The notes beneath the pieces were generated by a model. It was not told where the DNA came from and did not search any database. It worked only from the letters and a program-made list of their open reading frames with translations. From contig JALSRW010000617.1 in NCBI GenBank assembly GCA_026984595.1, positions 1 through 6,755 on the forward strand: a DNA stretch of 6,755 nucleotides. The letters are read 5' to 3'. Below are positions 4,906 to 6,755 of the stretch, in pieces. The position numbers were made by a program, and so were the translations under genes. Positions within the stretch are counted from its first letter, which is position 1; every line of letters begins with the position of its first letter. The stretch is from Alphaproteobacteria bacterium. Its GTDB lineage: Bacteria; Pseudomonadota; Alphaproteobacteria; Geminicoccales; Geminicoccaceae.

Positions 4906-5883
4906 ATGTGGAGGAAAACGGTGTTTCTGGCAGGCCTGCTGCTGGCCGTGTCGCTGGCTGCGCCCGCGCGGGCCGTGGAACTTCCCGGTCCGTTGGTGAC
5001 CCGGCAGTGGCTGGAATCCCGGCTCGGCGAGCCCGATCTGGTGGTGCTCGACATCCGCAACGCGATCGATGGCGGATCGGCGGAGAGCTATGCCGAGGGG
5101 CACATCCCCGGGGCGATCTACAGCAACTATCTGACCGATGGCTGGCGGATCACCCGCGACGGGGTGATCGGCATGGCGCCGCCGCCGGCCGAGCTCGAAC
5201 GGCTGATCGGCGGCCTCGGCATCGGCAACGAGGATGCGGTGGTGCTGGTCTACGGCGGGGTCAACGCCACCGATTTCGGCAGCGCCGCGCGCATCTACTG
5301 GACCTTCAAGTATCTGGGCCATGATCGGGTGGCCATCCTCGATGGCGGCTGGCGCGGCTGGCAGGCGGCCGGGCTGGCGGTCGAGCAGGGCGTGCGGCTG
5401 CCCGAACCGACACGGTTCGAGGCCCGTGTCCGGCCCGAATATGCGGTCGATACGGCCTTCGTCGAGGCCGCCGTCGCGCGTGGCGGCGCGGTGTTCGTCG
5501 ATGCCCGCCCGGCAACCCAGTATGTGGGCAAGGAGAAGCACAGGGCTGCCAAGGCCTACGGCCATCTGCCCGGTGCCTGGAGCGTGCCCCAGGAGGCCTT
5601 CTTCGACCCGGCCACCGGTGGCCTCAGATCGCGCGAGGAGCTGCTGGAGGTGATCCCGCCCGAGCTGCTGGCGATGGAGGGAACCATCGTCGCCTACTGC
5701 AACACCGGCCATTGGGCGGCCACCGACTGGTTCGTGCTGCACGAGATCCTCGGCCGCGAGCAGGTCCGCCTCTACGACGCCTCGATGGTCGGCTGGACGC
5801 GCAGCCCCGAGCGGCCGATCGAGACCGGCACCGGCATCATGGGGGGCATCCGCTCCTGGGTGGAGCGTTTCCTCGAATCCTGA
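4906..5883 (+). CDS. secreted tandem-rhodanese sulfurtransferase
   Basis: This 325-residue protein would transfer sulfane sulfur from thiosulfate, 3-mercaptopyruvate or a similar donor to an acceptor. A Sec signal peptide (hydrophobic core about 7-18, likely cleavage after APARA at residue 23) places it in the periplasm. Two rhodanese domains follow, about 29-160 and 183-322. The first has YAEGHIPGAIYSNY (62-75) and WTFKYLGHDRVAILDGGWRGW (132-152), but Gly and Tyr stand where the catalytic Cys would be (VYGG, 115-118), so it is structural. The second has VDARPATQYVG (198-208), AYGHLPGAWSVP (217-228) and the active loop YCNTGHWA (264-271) with Cys265 as the persulfide carrier. The CNTGHW loop differs from CRKGVT of thiosulfate sulfurtransferase and the CG-GVT form of mercaptopyruvate sulfurtransferase, so the donor is uncertain. 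Start: ATG with AGGAGAG (4894-4900) five bases upstream. It has its own dyad-rich promoter. Confidence 0.92.
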   Translation: MWRKTVFLAGLLLAVSLAAPARAVELPGPLVTRQWLESRLGEPDLVVLDIRNAIDGGSAESYAEGHIPGAIYSNYLTDGWRITRDGVIGMAPPPAELERLIGGLGIGNEDAVVLVYGGVNATDFGSAARIYWTFKYLGHDRVAILDGGWRGWQAAGLAVEQGVRLPEPTRFEARVRPEYAVDTAFVEAAVARGGAVFVDARPATQYVGKEKHRAAKAYGHLPGAWSVPQEAFFDPATGGLRSREELLEVIPPELLAMEGTIVAYCNTGHWAATDWFVLHEILGREQVRLYDASMVGWTRSPERPIETGTGIMGGIRSWVERFLES

Positions 5884-5897
5884 CGCGCGTGGTGCTT

Positions 5898-5912
5898 GCC
5901 GCCGCTGGCGGC
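5898..5912 (+). terminator. short GC stem-loop after the sulfurtransferase gene
   Basis: GCCGCC (5898-5903), loop GCT, GGCGGC (5907-5912), beginning 15 bases after the sulfurtransferase stop. It has no T tract after it, so it is a weak candidate for an intrinsic terminator; it might instead stabilise the 3' end of the message. Confidence 0.25.
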
Positions 5913-5926
5913 GCCTGAGACAAGGA

Positions 5927-5958
5927 CGGGGGCTTCGATCATCAGCTCGGAGCCCCCG
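5927..5958 (+). promoter_or_regulatory. strong stem-loop in the leader of the MFS gene
   Basis: CGGGGGCTTCGA (5927-5938) pairs with TCGGAGCCCCCG (5947-5958), giving twelve base pairs including one G-U, with an eight-base loop. It lies between the sulfurtransferase stop and the ribosome-binding site of the MFS gene at 5966-5973. There is no T tract, so classical termination is not clear. It could be a Rho-assisted terminator, a processing site, or a leader that limits read-through into the transporter. Confidence 0.5.
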
Positions 5959-5965
5959 GGGTCTC

Positions 5966-5973
5966 GGGGGAGG
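5966..5973 (+). promoter_or_regulatory. Shine-Dalgarno GGGGGAGG that sets the GTG start of the MFS gene
   Basis: This strong purine-rich site lies five bases before GTG at 5979, which is in frame with the transporter. The ATG at 5974-5976 is in a different frame and opens only an unrelated reading frame, so GTG is preferred. Confidence 0.65.
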
Positions 5974-5978
5974 ATGCG

Positions 5979-6755
5979 GTGGCAGCGCGCGGGCAGGAGC
6001 AGGGCGAAGAGGGCTCCGGCAATGGCCGGATCATCCTGCTGCTGGCCCTGGCCGCCTTCGGATCGGCCGCCAGCATGCGGGTCTCCGAGCCGGTACTGCC
6101 GCAGCTCGCCGAGCTGTTCGCGGTGCCGCCGAGTCGGGCCTCGGTGGTGTTCTCGGCCTACGCCCTGGCCTACGGCTCGGCGCAGCTCCTGTGGGGACCG
6201 GTCGGCGACCGGGCCGGCAAGCTCGCCACCATCACCTTCCTGACCCTCGCTTCGGCCTCGACCACGGCGCTGGTGGCCCTCGCCCCGAGCCTCGCGCTGC
6301 TGGCCGTCGGCCGTCTGGTGAGCGGCCTCACGGTGGCCGGCATCATTCCGCTGGCCATGGCCTGGATCGGCGAGACCGTGCCCTATGCCCGGCGCCAGCC
6401 GGTCCTCGCCCGCTATCTGACCGGCCAGATCCTCGGCGTGGTCGGCGGCCAGGCGGCGGGCGGCATCGTCGGCGGCATGTTCGGTTGGCGTGCGGCCTTC
6501 CTGCTGCTGGCCCTGGTTTTCCTGCTGGCCGGCCTCGCCCTTCTCATGGAGTTCCGCAGGAGCCCCCCGAGCGCCGGGCGGGGCACTGTCACCGGTGCCA
6601 TCGGCAGCCTCTATCTGTCGCTGCTGCGCCGGCCCTGGGTGCGGGTGGTGCTGCTGGTGGTGGCCCTCGAAGGCATCGTCTTCTTCGGCGCCTTCGCCTA
6701 TGTCGGCGCCTACATGCGCGACGTCCACGGGCTCGACTACGAGCTGGTCGGCCCG
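5979..6755 (+). CDS. MFS transporter (PF07690), N-terminal 259 residues, cut by window edge
   Basis: An inner-membrane secondary transporter, probably a drug or small-molecule proton antiporter. About 17 hydrophilic residues precede helix 1 (18-30). The loop between helices 2 and 3 carries GPVGDRAGK (73-81), the MFS signature with Asp77 and Arg78. GRLVSGLTVAGIIPLA (111-126) corresponds to the helix 4 motif, and LTGQILGVVGGQAAGGIVGGMFGWRAAF (147-174) to the Gly-rich helix 5 motif seen in antiporters, which favours efflux. Six helices and the start of the second half are present; the frame stays open to the last base. GTG at 5979 is chosen on its ribosome-binding site. The gene follows the sulfurtransferase by 95 bases, with a strong hairpin between, so it may be read through or separately controlled. 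The substrate cannot be told from this half. Confidence 0.88.
   Translation, partial: MAARGQEQGEEGSGNGRIILLLALAAFGSAASMRVSEPVLPQLAELFAVPPSRASVVFSAYALAYGSAQLLWGPVGDRAGKLATITFLTLASASTTALVALAPSLALLAVGRLVSGLTVAGIIPLAMAWIGETVPYARRQPVLARYLTGQILGVVGGQAAGGIVGGMFGWRAAFLLLALVFLLAGLALLMEFRRSPPSAGRGTVTGAIGSLYLSLLRRPWVRVVLLVVALEGIVFFGAFAYVGAYMRDVHGLDYELVGP

Noticed and set aside
5772..6728. Leftward 318-codon open frame opposite the MFS gene
   Set aside because: It is a His/Gln/Gly/Glu-rich mirror of the transporter helices. The forward strand shows clear MFS motifs in order.

Overview
This window looks like chromosomal DNA from a GC-rich alphaproteobacterium, perhaps of the Rhodospirillales type. The lineage is inferred from codon usage, gene types and a possible CtrA-like box, not from a marker gene. 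Eight protein genes are supported: six complete and two cut by the window edges. I see no rRNA, tRNA, CRISPR array, insertion sequence or phage gene. No gene-free stretch exceeds 300 bases; the longest gap is about 184 bases.

Left part (1-2474). A partial asparaginase II gene (ReAV/PF06089 type) runs leftward out of the window. Its only sensible start is a CTG behind a good Shine-Dalgarno. A small DUF423 membrane protein gene diverges from it. That gene collides tail to tail, with a 65-base overlap, with a leftward gene for a 513-residue lipoprotein. The lipoprotein's C-terminal domain looks like a trypsin/HtrA fold that has lost all three catalytic residues.

Middle part (2475-4011). glmM (phosphoglucosamine mutase, peptidoglycan and LPS precursor synthesis) lies just upstream of the lipoprotein gene on the same strand, 68 bases away, so the two may be co-transcribed. 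A 184-base divergent region separates glmM from the rightward genes. It holds a near-perfect TTAA-N7-TTAA (CtrA-like) element.

Right part (4012-6755). Four genes run rightward: an Arg-rich 67-residue protein of unknown function, a gamma-glutamylcyclotransferase-like (AIG2-type) protein, a secreted tandem-rhodanese sulfurtransferase, and the first 259 codons of an MFS transporter starting at GTG. The sulfurtransferase has its own AT-rich promoter with several overlapping inverted repeats, which suggests a dedicated repressor or activator. A 12-bp stem-loop lies in the leader of the MFS gene.

Most of the window is ordinary housekeeping and accessory metabolism. I do not see a clear undescribed multi-gene system. 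The items most worth checking are the degenerate protease-like lipoprotein, the palindrome-rich sulfurtransferase promoter, the CTG start, and the CtrA-like box before the small unknown gene.
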